Assembly (NCBI GenBank): GCA_020536535.1 | Contig: JAHLWZ010000820.1 | Span: 1 to 64,000, forward strand | Source of the DNA: Pelomyxa schiedti | Taxonomy: Eukaryota > Evosea > Pelobiontida > Pelomyxidae | Reading direction: 5' to 3' | DNA length: 64,000 nucleotides | Shown here: positions 23,301 through 32,990 of the stretch, piece by piece | Position numbering within the stretch: position 1 is the first letter of the stretch | How the letters are laid out: every line of letters starts with the position of its first letter | Notes under the pieces: model-generated | The model's database searches: none | What the model saw: the letters and a program-made list of their open reading frames with translations, nothing else | Told to the model about the DNA's origin: nothing | Translations under genes and position numbers: made by a program

Positions 23301-23881
23301 ATTGTTTGCAATAGGTACACGAGCCAACACCCAATTGGCAAAAAATTGTGGAGCTAAGGTGAACCGAGCCATTGTTGTCAATGAAAAGATGGAAACCACA
23401 ATTCCCGGAGTGTTTGCATGCGGTGACTGCACTGAGTACTCAGGGATGAACATCCCGAACTGGACTGAAGCTATTGCCCAAGGGTACAGCCCCCTCGATT
23501 AAGTAATTTACTTACAAAAAAACCAGTCGCATTGCCGGCCTGCAATCCATTGGGTTCAATGAAGAGACCTTCCAGAGGCAACCTTCACCTTATTTACTAA
23601 CGGCATTCGAGTCCGTGTTCTCTGTCGGAGATGTTTCCGTGCGTCATCGTCCCTCCTCCACTTAAAAAATATCTGATGCACCTCAGGATCCCCTGAACAC
23701 TGTGACAATGCAAAGAGGACCAAGGGAGCTCGTTCAGCTCTTCTTCAAGAATGGAAACCTCATTGGTGCCATTGTTTTAGGTGCTGCGGCCGTAAAAGCC
23801 CTCCAGGCGCCACTCAACTCCGCCGTGTCGTCGGGAACAATGCCCCTTGCTGATGCCGTTACCGCGTTCAGTATGCTCTAA
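20387..23881 (+). CDS. Flavodiiron protein fused to rubredoxin-like and NAD(P)H-dependent reductase domains
   Basis: The protein should reduce O2 and/or NO to water or N2O, with its own electron chain on one chain. Domain order: metallo-beta-lactamase-like diiron domain (VGVFDP start; ligand motif HTEPDHSG at 20712 onward, split by an intron; DFFGAHY; CSHGPV); flavodoxin-like FMN domain (about 21430-22010, LLVGTPTIVG, VFGSYGWSGEG); short rubredoxin of rubrerythrin type (about 22140-22265, KWKCIVCG then CRACGAG); and a pyridine-nucleotide reductase (about 22310-23881, VVIIGSGAA, IIATGGE, GVFACGDC). The ATG at 20387 (MASTPEV) opens the first exon. At least eight short introns interrupt it. The same order is known, as I recall, from Trichomonas and some bacteria. 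Confidence 0.92.
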
Positions 23882-24023
23882 GCACAACAAAAAAAAAAAA
23901 CGTTCTCTGTTATCAGAAGAAGATAATTTTTTCTGTTTGACTTTTTACAACCAAAAATGTTACACAGAGGGCCTCACGGCCCTCTCCTCACACTCCGCCT
24001 TACTCTACTGTCCATATCAGTGC

Positions 24024-25463
24024 TTATGAGTTGATTTGGAACTTGTCCTCGTTTTTCTTGCCAAACTTTGGCAGAAGAGACATTGTGGATCCAACCATGG
24101 ACCAAAGGGCTGGTTTGGTGCTTGACACGGCTTCAGATAGCCAAGAACCAGTGGTGTGCTCGTCCTGCTCCATGGAGGCTCTGTTTTCTGCTGCGGCGGC
24201 ATATTTCGGGCAAAGAGCCAGGGCCGCATCAAATGCTGAACGGGCTTCTTCGATTCTGCCGAGCTGTGCTAAGGCAATTCCTTTGTTATTCAGCGGGTCG
24301 GCGAATTCGGGCCAGGCTTGTGAAGCCAAATCGAACACTGGCAATGCGGCTCCACACTGGCCGAGAAGTACGAGTACCATCCCTTTATTGTTGAGTGTCC
24401 GGGCTTGTGATTGGCCAGCGTGGATGAGTTGAAGGGACGCGTTAAATGATTCCAAAGCATCTTGTAATTGGGCGAGAGCGCATAATGACATTCCCCGGCA
24501 GTTCAGAATGTCCGATAGTGTCAGTGCATTTTCTTCGCTCACGAGACCATTGGACGAAGACGCTGTTATTACCTCCAGAGCTTCATCTAGCACCTCCACG
24601 GCTTCCATATGCTCTCCAATTCTCTGCAGAGCCACCCCCTTGTTATGAAGTGCGGCAACATCGTTCTTATTAATGTGCAACGCCCTGTCAAAGGAATAAA
24701 TAGCGCACTGGTATTGCCCGAGCTCGTTTAGTGTGCATCCCCGGTTATTTAGGGCACTGCTGTAATTCGGCATTATTTTTAATGCCTCGTCAAAACATGC
24801 CAAGGCGTCGACGTTTCTACCCAGCCGGTATAAAGCATACCCCTTGTTATTGAGGAACTGAGGGGAAGTAGGATTTATAGTCAAGGCAGCAGTAAAGGCA
24901 ACCAAAGCATCTTCGTATCTTCCGAGCTTGTTCAACGCACAACCCTTGTTGGAAAGTACCACTGGTTCATTGGGATCTATTGCTATCGCGGCATCGAAAG
25001 CCTCAATGGCCTTATCGTGTTGCCCCAGCCTCCGCAAAATATCACCTTTTTTCCTCAGAACATCGGCCGTAGGAGGGCTCATAGCCAAGCTCTCATCAAT
25101 GCTTTCGAGTGCCCGAGTAAGCGCGCCCATTTCACTCAACGCGATGGCGCGATAAAAGAGCGCCGCGGGGTCGCTCCCCCCGCCACTCTTTATCGCCATG
25201 TCATACAGAGCCACCGCCTCGGCGTATCGCCCTCGCCTGTGCTGCTCCCTCGCCCGCCGGTTTAATTGCTCCACCTCAGTCTCGTGGTCGTCGCTCCCAA
25301 CTTGCTTTGCGGAGCCTCCTTCGACTTCGCTTTTTCCGTGCTCCACGTAGCTGTCACTTGTGCAGCCCACAGACGACGACGGAACAACCGCGGGCGGAGA
25401 TGGCGACTTTGGCAACAAGATCTCGGGCGTTAGGCTCGTGAACCTCTCCTGCGTGTTCCCCAT
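24024..25463 (-). CDS. Tetratricopeptide-repeat protein, single exon, N-myristoylation signal
   Basis: One uninterrupted frame of 479 codons encodes about ten TPR units. Examples are GRYAEAVALYDMAI, GQHDKAIEAFDAAIAIDPNE, GRYEDALVAFTAALTINP and GRIEEARSAFDAALALCP. TPR arrays bind other proteins; no enzymatic domain is seen. The start MGNTQERF fits the N-myristoyltransferase rule (Gly2, Asn3, small residue at 5-6 region), so membrane attachment is plausible. Lack of introns is unusual next to neighbours with many. The regular 34-residue repeats with NKG(Y/C)AL wording resemble prokaryotic TPR proteins, so transfer or retroposition are both possible. It is convergent with the flavodiiron gene (142 bases). 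Confidence 0.9.
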   Translation of the reverse strand: MGNTQERFTSLTPEILLPKSPSPPAVVPSSSVGCTSDSYVEHGKSEVEGGSAKQVGSDDHETEVEQLNRRAREQHRRGRYAEAVALYDMAIKSGGGSDPAALFYRAIALSEMGALTRALESIDESLAMSPPTADVLRKKGDILRRLGQHDKAIEAFDAAIAIDPNEPVVLSNKGCALNKLGRYEDALVAFTAALTINPTSPQFLNNKGYALYRLGRNVDALACFDEALKIMPNYSSALNNRGCTLNELGQYQCAIYSFDRALHINKNDVAALHNKGVALQRIGEHMEAVEVLDEALEVITASSSNGLVSEENALTLSDILNCRGMSLCALAQLQDALESFNASLQLIHAGQSQARTLNNKGMVLVLLGQCGAALPVFDLASQAWPEFADPLNNKGIALAQLGRIEEARSAFDAALALCPKYAAAAENRASMEQDEHTTGSWLSEAVSSTKPALWSMVGSTMSLLPKFGKKNEDKFQINS

Positions 25464-25847
25464 TGTGTTTTTTTTTTGTGTTCGTTTGATCTCAGTTCTT
25501 TTGTTTTTCTCTAAAAAGTGGAATGCCGGACTGCATGACAGAAACTCATCGACGCTGGTTTATTGGGGGGTGCAAGTGACGTCTCAAAATGACAGTCCGA
25601 CGACACTCGGGAATAGGAACTAGAGCAACAAACACGAAATCCCGTTTTGGAAGGTGGCTCGCGTTCTCACGCACTTCGTCGTTGCCGTCGAGAATCTGCT
25701 ACTAAATTGCGGTTCTTTGATCAGTTGATCAGTAAATAAAACAACAATAAGAAAAGCACATTGCTTCATTGATTGGCTGTAGTTGCCTGCGCCTTGCTTC
25801 CCCAACAACACAGACAACATAAAATCAAACAAATCGAACGGCGCGAG
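25464..25847. promoter_or_regulatory. Divergent intergenic region, TPR / small membrane protein
   Basis: This 384-base spacer lies between outward-facing starts. It has T-rich runs upstream of the TPR gene (25470-25510) and no evident coding frame. A promoter role is inferred. Confidence 0.4.
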
Positions 25848-26538
25848 ATGCGGAGGGTCAGATGGCAATATATCTTCGTCCTCTTCCAGGGTGTTCTGTG
25901 GGCAACGCAGATGTGTTTGGCGAACCTTACTCCCCGTGTGTCATTCAGTGAAATCGGGAATCGCGCAGATGGGTTGGCTCTCTTGGAGTGGAGGGCGCTG
26001 GGTTTCGCCACTGCATTTCTAGTTGCGGTGCGTTGTTGGCCTCATTGTGGCTTTTTAACTCATTCTCTTTTTAGATTTTCTCGTGGCTGGAAAGCTTGAA
26101 CTGCTGCTTGCAAAAGGCTTTCCTTCCTCCTTGTACGTTAACCCACTTGTTTTTTCCTGCCATAGCTATAATTGTCAATCTAACTCACTCCCCAAGGGCG
26201 AAGAGTAACAATAACGCTTAGCTTGATAACTCTAATTGGATCCATGATTAACTTTGCCCTTGGTAATAAGCCACTTACCCTATACACCATTAATTTACTT
26301 TATTTTTTTCCCTCTAGTGCCGTTCCCTTTCTGGGATCAAGTTCTCGCCGCAGTATGCGTAGTTGTTACTGCTACGCTGTACTGTAGTATTGCACGGGCA
26401 GATATAAGTGACTTCGAAAGCAAGCTACCTCTACTTAAGGAATCACAAGAGCATTTGTTCTTGTCATGTGGCCCCCTTCTAAAAGATGATCAGCAAGAGG
26501 AACAACAACGAGATTCATTCCAGAAAGGCTTACCCTGA
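25848..26538 (+). CDS. Small multi-pass membrane protein, unknown function
   Basis: The first exon (ATG at 25848) gives a hydrophobic segment WQYIFVLFQGVLWATQMCLA, then a loop with several charged residues, then a second hydrophobic stretch ending FLVA at a GTGCGT donor near 26031. A third exon part around 26074-26210 is again hydrophobic. The last exon (from about 26317) codes VPFPFWDQVLAAVCVVV and a hydrophilic acidic tail ending FQKGLP before TGA at 26536-26538. Four membrane segments are likely. The middle splice junctions have more than one possible solution. I recognise no family. Confidence 0.6.
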
Positions 26539-26682
26539 GGCTACCGCACCCCCTACTTTCATTGTATAATTCCTCTATTTACTGGGATTGGGTTTTAAAA
26601 CAAACCTATATTTCTGTGTTTGTTCTTTTTCGGTCTATTTCCCTCAACAGTGGAAAAAACCGTTGCCCAGACAAAGTTTTTT

Positions 26683-27289
26683 TTAGTGTTTCCTTTTGGA
26701 TTTTGGCTCCTTGGGTGCAATTGAGGATACCTTCCACAAGTAGGCAACCACAACCATAGAAAACAAAATACTGGGTTTCGTTTGTTAGTGCGGAAGCCAA
26801 TTAGAACAAGCAAACCTGGTGGTAAAGCACACTCCATGAACGGTGGCAGCAATTATAGCTGATACAAAAGTAATAACAATTACTATTAGGAATTAATTAG
26901 CGCCAGGTAAAACTTTTCGGGGTTATACCATCAACCCATCCTATTTCTTTAACAGTTCCAAGGCACTGTCAAATAGAAACAAAAAAGGAGGACAAATGTC
27001 ATTACGAATGGTGCTGAGAGGGTCACATACAATGAGAGCAAAAAATGTCAACAAACTGCCCAGACCACCCCCAAGTATTCTGAGTGCGGGAGTCGACGAC
27101 AGTGTGGTACTGAACAGCTCCATTCCCGACAGAGTACCCACCCATAGCAACGAACTCAAAATCGCGCTCGTAAGCTTCTCTGCGTAGTGTGTTGGTCAAC
27201 GGCACGTTTTGTTATAACATAGTGATCTAAAGATCTGCGCTTTGTGTTTGCCGTGTTTGTCGCCAACACTACGACCACTGACCGGGCAT
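26683..27289 (-). CDS. KRTCAP2: KRTCAP2-like oligosaccharyltransferase complex subunit
   Basis: Keratinocyte-associated protein 2 is a small ER membrane subunit of the STT3A-type oligosaccharyltransferase. Splicing five short exons gives about 110 residues: a first exon coding only MP (ATG 27287-27289; intron 27180-27282), then LSSLLWVGTLSGMELFS, the family signature ILGGGLGSLL, the lumenal part, HGVCFTT and LFSMVVVAYLWKVSS, and a basic tail ending KSKRKH before TAA at 26683-26685. Order and hydrophobic pattern agree with the animal protein along the whole length. Unspliced, the gene looks like overlapping scraps. It starts 143 bases from the divergent small gene at 27433 and ends 144 bases from the convergent membrane gene. 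Confidence 0.85.
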
Positions 27290-27432
27290 TCGTGTCTACC
27301 AATCAAAGCAACTGCTTCTTTCAAAAATTTTTTCGTTCCTTCTTCTTAGAAACGAGTTCTAAATTCCTTGTAGTTTGGAAAAAAGAAGAGGACTCATTAT
27401 TATAATTATTACAATAAAAGTGTGTGAGGGTG

Positions 27433-27753
27433 ATGACGGACGCCACTAATTGGGAGGAGAACTTCTACAACGAGGTGTACACTGAGACCATAGAAAACCT
27501 CGACGTGAGAAGACGTACTGATGAGCTCTTCACAAAACCGGCCCTGAGGCACCTTTTGGATTCACTCTACGCCCGCCAGGGAAACAACTACGAAGGGAGA
27601 GGTCAGTGTTGTTGATGTTTGCTGATTGCACCTTTTTTTTTGGTTGGTCCTAACTATCTGGTGACTCTAGGTTCTGTCCAAGACATCAAGCAGTCGGCTC
27701 AAATTGCCGCCCATGAGTGCTTTTTGGCTAACTGGGATAAGGACGCGTCCTAA
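27433..27753 (+). CDS. Short conserved-looking protein, unknown function
   Basis: Two exons (27433-27601 and 27671-27753; intron 69 bases) code about 83 residues that are mostly charged and helical, starting MTDATNWEENFYNEVY and ending FLANWDKDAS. The splice keeps the frame and the gene has its own start, stop and promoter space, so it is likely real. There is no signal peptide or membrane segment. I do not recognise the family. It is divergent from KRTCAP2 and convergent with phospholipase D. Confidence 0.7.
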
Positions 27754-27875
27754 ATGTGGGTTACACAGTAGAAACCTGCCTCACTTTCGGATTGGGAAAA
27801 AAAATGGATGGTGGAGCACACCAGTGAACCATTTATTTAAGCCCCACTTTTGTGTTCTTGGAAGAAACTTTGGGT

Positions 27876-30800
27876 TTAGATGAACACAGAAGGGGCAGCA
27901 AAAACAACCAGCTTTTCTGCACTGAGGTCACTTGGTTCGTCCCTGAGCATATTGAATGGGAACTGAACTATAAAGCCTTTGATTGCACCGGATGCTGCTA
28001 CATACTTTTCACAAGTAGTCCAACTCCGAGGTAGTGGGTAGCAGCTGTTGAAATTTGGTGGGGGCTGTATTTCGTCAATAACACTGGTGCAAAGGCAATT
28101 TTCCGGTAGGTAGCTGTATAGGCTTGCAAATATGGAGCTGTTGCTTGCTGCAATTGATGCGAGTAGTGGTGTGGCCAATATTGGGTCCTGTAGTTGAGTT
28201 GTTGGAAGACCTGTCATTTCTTGCCACAAACGAATCCGCAGGTGGTGAACAATAGGCGAAACAAAGTATTCCTTCCCTCCCATTGTGCTGTGGAAATGAA
28301 TAATACAGGAAGGGATACGGAACCTTTGTACCTGCTTATCATGTTGACACCTTTCTGCTCAAATATGGCACAAATTTCACTGTCCCGGTCACCAAGAAGC
28401 GACCGATCATTGATATTAGCTGAGCCTACTTACCAGTCAGACTAAAAACAAAGCAATGCATAACAACCAATTATTGCCACCCGATCATCCACAAGCAAAC
28501 CCTTAGCGTGTATGTATATCTGTTCAGAAACAGCAACCTTTGTATTTAGTAACCCGTGGCTCCTCATGCAGAAGAATTTAATGTATCTGAGATATTGGTC
28601 AGCAAACATTAGTGATGAATAAATAACCTTGAAACGGTGGTGGAATCGAATTCTTGTTGTAGTTTCTCGAGAATGCTGTGCCCTCCTCGGCTTATTGTTT
28701 TGTACTGTTGCGCAGCAATAAACTGGCAAGTTCCATCGACAATGTCACCTTTGTTCAAGAAATTAAGTGTTGTGGCGCGTGTGTTTGCAAGCTCACCTGA
28801 AGGATGAATAGGTAAAAGTACCACACAAGAAAAAGTTTCATTCCGTTGTATTGCTTGTCGCAATCTATGATAGAGCACTTTTGCCAAACGATTTAGAGGG
28901 GAAGCGGCGTCAACTGACGAAATGAAATACTGATTTTCTATGTAGATAAAGTGTTCCGCTGTTCTTACAAGCCTAAGTGGTGTGAAACAAAAAAATGCAA
29001 ACAGTCATTGAAGACACCTCATATATGCCTTGTAAATACTTTTTTCCGTTCCACTGAAACCACTGCTCCATTCACCAATAGATCTGTAGAATTGAGATTG
29101 CATGAATTGTTCTTTGGTGTTGAGGTACCTTAAGATCTGGCAATAGCAATTTGGATAGGCTGGTTTATTTTCTGGTACCAATAGTTGACTGATAGGTATG
29201 TTATATGGCTCCGGAGTGATTATAACTTTAGGATTGCAGAAGTTCCATCTCTGAATAAAATTGGTTGCTGCATCTCTCGCTGCGTCTCCGTCAACTACAT
29301 TACTTGTTATTATGGACTGCAGTTATATACAGTAATACCTCGTACATGCAAATCGTGCCAAGGCATCCTTGGGTTTTGGGTGCGAGACATCCCCTCCAGT
29401 TCTATTAAAGAAGGGCCATTGATTTCTCCGACGAGGCAAGGGTTGGTGTAGTCTCGTCCCACATGTACTTCAGCATTAGGGTCAACTGCTGGGTACTTGT
29501 TCGTGTCAAATCGTCCATATGTGAGGTCTTTATGAGTGTAAGGGCAAAACATAATGTACAGTTGTTGGGGAGTAACCTATTCCTCCAAGATATGCAATTT
29601 GATCATCTATGACAATGAATTTCTGGTGATGGCTCCAAAAGGAAGTAGGATCAGACAATGTATGTGAGCAAGCTAAGATATTTGGGTGCATGCTGTTTAG
29701 GTGGGATACAACTTCGGATGACTGAAGGTCAACCCCAGGAACTCGCAGACTGCTCCAGACCATAACATAAATTTTGACACCCTGTGTGCAAATAAAGAAA
29801 GGTAGGAGGAGGTTTTTTCTACCAGGTAGGCTTTTTTCAATAGCAAGCATTCCAGCTTCCGAATGTCTCCAGGCCAATCTGTGGGGGGTATTCCACCACT
29901 TTGCCAATCACGTACTAGCCACAATCCAGGTGACACTACCCAGCCAGCAATGAATATACGGTTTTTTGCACGATGCATTACTCCATGTACTTCCTCCATG
30001 TACTCCATTCCATTGGAAAAGCATGCCATATTTATCCTTTCGCGCTCAGGGGCGAAGCTCTGGATGGCTCATAAGAAGAGATTAGGAAGTGTGAGAGTAT
30101 ACTCCAAAACGATTTTGCTTATGTGACAATGATGAGAGAGTAGCTAACCAGGGTGTGCTTGGATGGTTGAGTTGAGAGGCAGAAATGATAAACTCACATC
30201 TGACTTTTATCCTCAAAATTGATGATCTCTTTCCACTGGGAGGTACTAATATTGATTCCTGCCATGTCCATTTTTACGGAGGATTCTGGAGTCGATTTTT
30301 TAAAAAAATAGAATTCCCGCCGAGGACCATACGGTATAGAGAGATAACGTGTGGTGCATCTTTCTCCTGGGAAGGGTGAGACTTCATTAGGCTATGAAAC
30401 ATACAGTAGGATCATCGTAACAGAAAAATGGTCCTCTTACAGCAGCATGACACTTCTTGGATCCAATCAAGGCTGGTCCCTCAATCTGCAACAGTGTGAA
30501 GAAAACTTACAGCTCAATTCATGTACTTGTTCTGGGACATTCATTGCTTGTTCTAAAGGGACAATGACCTATTTAAAAGAAGTGAGTGTGTGGTGCATAC
30601 GATAAATATAGCAATAATTATGGAATACGGACCTTCTCTCTGAGGTAATCAAATAGACCAAATCCGGATTGGAAATCACTGTCATTAACAGCGACTTGCA
30701 AAAATTCCTCTTTCGTTACAGTGAGTCTGAGTGGCGTTGTTGTAGAGGATGGCGGACTGGACACAGTTGCTGCCATTCCAGATTCAGGGAGTGATGCAGT

Positions 30801-32895
30801 GAGCTCCTGTGTTGTGGATTCTTTCTCTGTGGACGGTGCTGCTTCGGACGACTTCGGTTTGAGACTGCCAAACAGTTTGTGGATTATTGTCTCTGGAGAG
30901 TAAGTGCTTGGAAATTTGTGCTGTAATGCAAGTGCATTGGTCAGTTCATCTATGTGTAATGTTCCCTCACTCCTCTGAGGACACATGGCAAAAGCCACTG
31001 AAATTTCAGTGTAAATATTACTAGGAGGGTGTTGGGAAGGAACGTACGTGATGCACGTTCCAGAGGAGTACCCCGCGTGGCAAGGGACAAACATATGACA
31101 TAATCTTGGAAAGAAATGGTATCTCCTTTACCAATAGATTTGAATATAGAGTCTATCAGAGGGTCACTCCCAATTTCTGGAAATAACTGAGATCAAGTCA
31201 AATACGGTTTATGGATGAGAATTGGAGATACTTTAAGAAAGTGTGTTTTGGTCATTTCTTTGTCTGGGAAAACAACAGCCTCGTATGCAGAAAATAATTC
31301 TTGGACTTCATGGGTGGAAACTGTAGGGAGAAAAATGTTTAGACACTTGGAAGACAGGGTTTTAATTAATCTGTTCAATTGAAGAATTACAGTAGCTAGA
31401 TCTGCAAAGAGTATCCCGAACATTCTTGGATAATCGTACTGTTGCTGTTGTTATTTGCAATAAATAACGGGTGGACTACCCTTTGATTCCAGCAGTTGAA
31501 TAACAACTCTTGCGTGCTTCTTTTTATGCCCTCTGAGGTTGTGTACTACAACCTAACTTGGTGTTAACACACAACGGGGAAGGGGGAGTCACCACAGACG
31601 TACCGAATACGCTTTAGGTTTGCTTGTGGTTACTCTGAACAAGCGTTTTCCTCCAGAAGGAATGTCCCAGGAAATGAAAAGCAGGGGCCTGTCGAAAAAT
31701 TAAACAATTCGGACGGAACGCACAGTATGACATACTGTTTGTCGTGAACTGATAGATCGGAATCAAACATCACATAACCTTTGGTCCCTCCATGAGTCAA
31801 CATTGCTTGAATTACGGAAGAGAAAGATTCCTCTGAATCCGCCAATTTCTTTAAATATGCTGATCTTGCAGCAAACATCTCCGCATGGCCAGGAGGAATT
31901 TCCCTGGGGGGTGCCGGTTCCCACTCGCCAAACTCCAGAGTATTGATGTGAGGTTTTACCCACACAAGATTCGTTGAAGTTGTATTCCATATTGTCATCT
32001 GCAATAATGAGTGGTCTCGGAAAGCAAAGGGCAGGGATTAAACCATTATGCTCCGGTGGCTGTGTCTCTTCCACCGCCGATGCGTTGAAGATTTCAGTTC
32101 AACACTCTTTGGCACAGGTGACTCTGCCTTTTGCTTGCCACCTCTTACTGCTGCCCTTGCTTCTGCAGCCACAGCCTTCACACCTTCTCGAGCCTCAGCT
32201 GCTACCTCCTTGATCTTACGTTTAGGCCCACTGTCCTTCTTACGTGCGGCTGGGTCTGCTGCAGCACTAGTGCGACCTGTAGGGGCTGGAGACTCACTTG
32301 GCTCGTCATCCTCACTGGACTCGGAATCACTGTCACTACCACTGGTTGAGGCAGATTCAGTGCCGTCTCGGGGCTTTTCCTTTTTATCTGCAGTGGCCTC
32401 CACATCCACTGTCTTCTGCAACATGGGGTTGTGTTCACTCTGTTCAGCGGCAGTTTGTTCCCCCTCACATTGCGCCCCCGTAGTTGCAGGAGGCAGAACA
32501 ACCATGAGTGTGAGCAAATCACCCACGTGGACGCCAGCTCCGGCGACATCCAGCGCCTCCCCAATGCGAGACTCAGCCACTTCACCTTCCAGAGGTATCT
32601 CTTCTGTGTGTTCAGCACCGAGGCTGCTTTTCGAGGGTGTTTCCTTTGCGGCCGCCGTGGTCGCGTGCGAGGCTATACTCGCAGTTTCAGCCACAGACGA
32701 CACTTCGTCGTAGGTGCCTGCTGCGGTCGTGAGGGTGGCGCTTACGCCCTCGTCTGAGGATGATGACCCAGAACTAGATCCCGACCCGGATCTAGATCTA
32801 ACGTGGCTCCCTTCACTTCCCTCGGGCTTCTTTTCCTCCCGTCCTCCTTTCGTTGCTGCTTCCTGTGGGGTCACCGGCTCAATGCTGTTGCCCAT
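27876..32895 (-). CDS. PLD: Phospholipase D with myristoylation signal, beta-domain and EF-hand-like region
   Basis: The enzyme should cleave phosphatidylcholine to phosphatidic acid at membranes. The C-terminal half has both HKD motifs: HHQKFIVIDD (29595-29632) and IHAKGLLVDDRVAIIG (28470-28515), plus the usual eukaryotic ending (GKEYFVSPIVHHLRIRLW; QFPFNMLRDE). The N-terminus begins MGNSIEP, fitting N-myristoylation, and continues into a Ser/Glu-rich disordered region (32080-32895). Next comes a beta-rich segment (31600-32000; FGEWEPAPPREIPPG, GYVMFDSDL, SWDIPSGG) that faintly recalls aegerolysin-type folds; this is tentative. An EF-hand/recoverin-like part with degenerate loops follows (30870-31420; DTISFQDYVICLS). 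At least ten introns are present. The stop lies 122 bases from the convergent small gene. Confidence 0.9.
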
Positions 32896-32990
32896 TTTAT
32901 TGCAAAAAAAAATAACCCGAATTCAATTGGTTGCCGTTTGTTCATTTTTCCGCAGGGGATTGATGTTTGTCCAATTCGAGTGAGAGGAGG

